This document shows, in pieces, positions 62,080 through 64,000 of a DNA stretch of 64,000 bases. The stretch comes from Pseudomonas sp. MM223 (lineage in GTDB: Bacteria; Pseudomonadota; Gammaproteobacteria; Pseudomonadales; Pseudomonadaceae). The stretch is from assembly GCA_947090765.1 (NCBI GenBank), contig OX352322.1, positions 1,321,501-1,385,500 of the forward strand, written 5' to 3'. The notes under the pieces were generated by a model. It was not told the origin of the DNA. It ran no database searches and saw nothing but the letters and a program-made list of their open reading frames with translations. A program made the position numbers and the translations under genes. Numbering within the stretch: the first letter of the stretch is position 1; every line of letters starts with the position of its first letter.

Positions 62080-62616
62080 ATGAACGCGACGCCAGAAAAG
62101 GCTGACGACCTCATCGTCGTTGGCAAGATTTTTTCGGTTCACGGCGTTCGCGGCGAGGTGAAGGTGTATTCCTTTACCGATCCGATTGAAAACCTGTTGG
62201 ATTATCCCGGCTGGACGCTTCGGCACGAAGGCAAGGTAAAGCAGGTCGAGCTGGTCAGCGGTCGTGGCTCCCAAAAGGGCCTGGTCGTGAAGTTGAAAGG
62301 CCTCGATGATCGTGATGAAGCCCGTCTTCTGAGTGGTTACGAAATCTGCATTGCGCGGAGCCTTTTGCCCAACCTGGCTGCCGACGAGTACTACTGGTAC
62401 CAGTTGGTAGGTCTGAAGGTCATCAACCAGGACGAACAACTGTTCGGCAAGGTCGATCACCTGTTGGAGACCGGTGCGAACGATGTAATGGTGGTCAAGC
62501 CCTGCGCAGGCAGCCTGGATGATCGCGAGCGTCTGTTGCCCTACACGGCGCAATGCGTGCTCAACGTCGACCTGGAAGCAGGCGTGATGCGGGTTGAATG
62601 GGACGCGGACTTCTAA
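62080..62616 (+). CDS. rimM: 16S rRNA processing protein RimM
   Basis: Assembly factor for the 30S head that binds S19 and 16S rRNA. The protein has 178 residues: N-terminal RimM domain (V-G-K-I-F-S-V-H-G-V-R-G-E-V-K-V) and a C-terminal PRC-barrel (YYWYQLVGLKV, GANDVMVVK). It starts 5 bases after rpsP. Confidence 0.96.
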   Translation: MNATPEKADDLIVVGKIFSVHGVRGEVKVYSFTDPIENLLDYPGWTLRHEGKVKQVELVSGRGSQKGLVVKLKGLDDRDEARLLSGYEICIARSLLPNLAADEYYWYQLVGLKVINQDEQLFGKVDHLLETGANDVMVVKPCAGSLDDRERLLPYTAQCVLNVDLEAGVMRVEWDADF

Positions 62617-62619
62617 ACG

Positions 62620-63372
62620 ATGGGTAACCTTCGCGTAGACGTCATCACGTTGTTCCCCGAGATGTTCTCGGCCATCACGGAGTACGGCATTACCAGCCGC
62701 GCGGTGAAACAGGGGTTGCTTCAGGTGACTTGCTGGAACCCGCGGGACTACACCACAGATCGTCACCACACGGTAGATGATCGGCCGTTTGGCGGTGGTC
62801 CGGGCATGGTGATGAAAATCAAGCCTCTGGAAGACGCCCTGGTTAGCGCCAGGCAAGCGACCGGAGCTGCGGCAAAGGTGATCTACCTTTCGCCACAAGG
62901 CCGCAAGCTGACTCAGCAGGCGGTCAAAGGCCTGGCCGAACAGGAATCGTTGATCCTGATCGCCGGTCGTTATGAAGGCATCGACGAGCGCTTTATCGAG
63001 GCTCATGTCGATGAGGAGTGGTCGATTGGTGACTATGTGCTTTCCGGTGGCGAGCTGCCGGCCATGGTACTGATCGATGCGGTTACACGGCTGCTGCCCG
63101 GAGCTTTAGGGCATGTGGACTCGGCGGAAGAGGATTCCTTCACCGACGGTCTGCTCGATTGCCCGCACTACACCCGACCTGAGGTGTATGCGGATCAGCG
63201 TGTTCCCGACGTGTTGCTAAGTGGCAACCATGCACATATCCGGCGTTGGAGGATGAAGCAGTCCCTTGGTAGGACCTTCGAACGACGCGCCGATCTTCTG
63301 GAAAGTCGCTCGCTTTCTGGAGAAGAGAAGAAGCTGCTCGAGGAATACCTCCGCGAGCGGGACGATAGTTAA
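62620..63372 (+). CDS. trmD: tRNA (guanine-37-N1)-methyltransferase
   Basis: SPOUT methyltransferase that protects against frameshifting by methylating G37. The protein has 250 residues. The knot region has C-x-[29 protein letters not shown] and [15 protein letters not shown]. It starts 3 bases after rimM. Length normal. Confidence 0.97.
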   Translation: MGNLRVDVITLFPEMFSAITEYGITSRAVKQGLLQVTCWNPRDYTTDRHHTVDDRPFGGGPGMVMKIKPLEDALVSARQATGAAAKVIYLSPQGRKLTQQAVKGLAEQESLILIAGRYEGIDERFIEAHVDEEWSIGDYVLSGGELPAMVLIDAVTRLLPGALGHVDSAEEDSFTDGLLDCPHYTRPEVYADQRVPDVLLSGNHAHIRRWRMKQSLGRTFERRADLLESRSLSGEEKKLLEEYLRERDDS

Positions 63373-63414
63373 ACGTATCGATGGTGGATCGCGTATCCAT
63401 CTTAGGAGCACAGC

Positions 63415-63765
63415 ATGACCAACAAGATCATCCAGCAGCTCGAAGCCGAGCAGATGAGCAAGGAAATCCCGACCTTCGCACCAGGCGACACCGTTGTCGT
63501 TCAGGTTAAAGTGAAGGAAGGTGAGCGTTCCCGTCTGCAGGCGTTCGAAGGCGTTGTTATCGCCAAGCGTAACCGCGGTCTGAACAGCGCCTTCACCGTG
63601 CGCAAGATCTCCAGCGGCGTTGGCGTAGAGCGTACCTTCCAGACCTACAGCCCGCAAATCGACAGCCTGGCCGTGAAACGTCGTGGTGACGTGCGTAAAG
63701 CCAAGCTGTACTACCTGCGCGACCTGTCCGGCAAAGCCGCTCGCATCAAGGAAAAACTGTCCTGA
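63415..63765 (+). CDS. rplS: 50S ribosomal protein L19
   Basis: The protein has 116 residues: [30 protein letters not shown] and the [19 protein letters not shown] end typical of L19. Last gene of the S16 operon. An aggag lies 6 bases upstream of the start. Confidence 0.97.
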   Translation: MTNKIIQQLEAEQMSKEIPTFAPGDTVVVQVKVKEGERSRLQAFEGVVIAKRNRGLNSAFTVRKISSGVGVERTFQTYSPQIDSLAVKRRGDVRKAKLYYLRDLSGKAARIKEKLS

Positions 63766-63801
63766 GTACAGTTTGCCCGGTGGCCAAGGCCGCCTAGCGA
63801 G

Positions 63802-63829
63802 AAAAAAGCAGCCTTCGGGCTGCTTTTTT
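63802..63829. terminator. Terminator of the rpsP-rplS operon
   Basis: A6, then AGCAGCC / GGCTGCT stem with a TTCG tetraloop, then T-run. It can act in both directions. Confidence 0.93.
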
Positions 63830-63859
63830 GCGTTTTGAACCCCCGAAGATGTGATTGCC

Positions 63860-64000
63860 ATGACTACCCGAGACCAGGAAATCCAGCGCCGCACCGAGTT
63901 GTCGGTGACCCGCGTGACCAAGGCGGTGTTCCCCAACACCACCAACCACCACAACACCCTGTTCGGCGGCACCGCCCTGGCCTGGATGGACGAAGTATCG
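63860..64000 (+). CDS. Acyl-CoA thioesterase (hotdog fold), 3' end cut by window
   Basis: The first 47 codons from ATG 63860 read in a YciA/BFIT-like thioesterase: R-R-T-E-L-S-V-T-R-V, then N-H-H-N-T-L-F-G-G-T-A-L-A-W-M-D-E-V, the hotdog active-site motif with its Asp. The gene continues beyond base 64000. Confidence 0.82.
   Translation, partial: MTTRDQEIQRRTELSVTRVTKAVFPNTTNHHNTLFGGTALAWMDEVS

Overview
The window comes from a member of the Pseudomonas putida group. It is GC-rich. The Entner-Doudoroff/glucose block (gtsCD-oprB-yeaD-hexR-zwf-pgl-eda), leuA, xseA, guaBA, purL, the Xcp-type type II secretion (T2SS) locus with its own Tat genes and PhoX phosphatase, and the ffh/rpsP-rimM-trmD-rplS block all match P. 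putida proteins closely. Inverted REP pairs typical of the group lie between genes. I see no tRNA, rRNA, CRISPR or prophage.

Layout. 1-8.2 kb: glucose uptake and the phosphorylated branch to pyruvate, with HexR as local regulator. 8.3-9.8 kb: two visibly AT-richer genes between terminators, both resembling monalysin, the pore-forming insect-gut toxin of P. entomophila. 9.8-20 kb: leuA with a leucine-rich leader peptide, an M23 peptidase, xseA, a LysR/TauE divergent pair and guaBA. 20-23 kb: a ~981-residue dermonecrotic-type toxin. 23-31 kb: multicopper oxidase, tadA, mltF, purL and a NIF3-like gene. 31-46.6 kb: tatABC, gspK, PhoX (UxpB), UxpA and gspCDEFGHIJLMN, with PhoB-box-like repeats upstream of three transcription units. 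This reads as a phosphate-starvation secretion module: Tat exports folded phosphatases and the T2SS takes them across the outer membrane. 46.8-51.6 kb: an orphan type VI cassette (vgrG, PD-(D/E)XK/VRR-NUC-like effector, DUF3396-type immunity). 51.7-64 kb: housekeeping genes (LD-transpeptidase, two NUDIX genes, gamma-carbonic anhydrase family, purT, an MFS symporter, CorC-like and CcsA-like proteins, ffh, the S16 operon) and the start of a thioesterase gene.

Quality. Eight genes (xseA, the large toxin, mltF, purL, phoX, gspI, gspN, vgrG) carry an apparent small indel as written. In seven of them the indel lies in, or within a few bases of, a site that reads CAGCTC or CAGCTT (GAGCTG or AAGCTG on the other strand) once repaired. 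This looks like a motif-linked read or consensus error, possibly from DNA modification, rather than decay of genes such as purL. For these eight I give the full repaired span.

The most interesting content is the monalysin-like gene pair, then the frameshift motif, the T6SS cassette and the Pho-linked Tat/T2SS locus.
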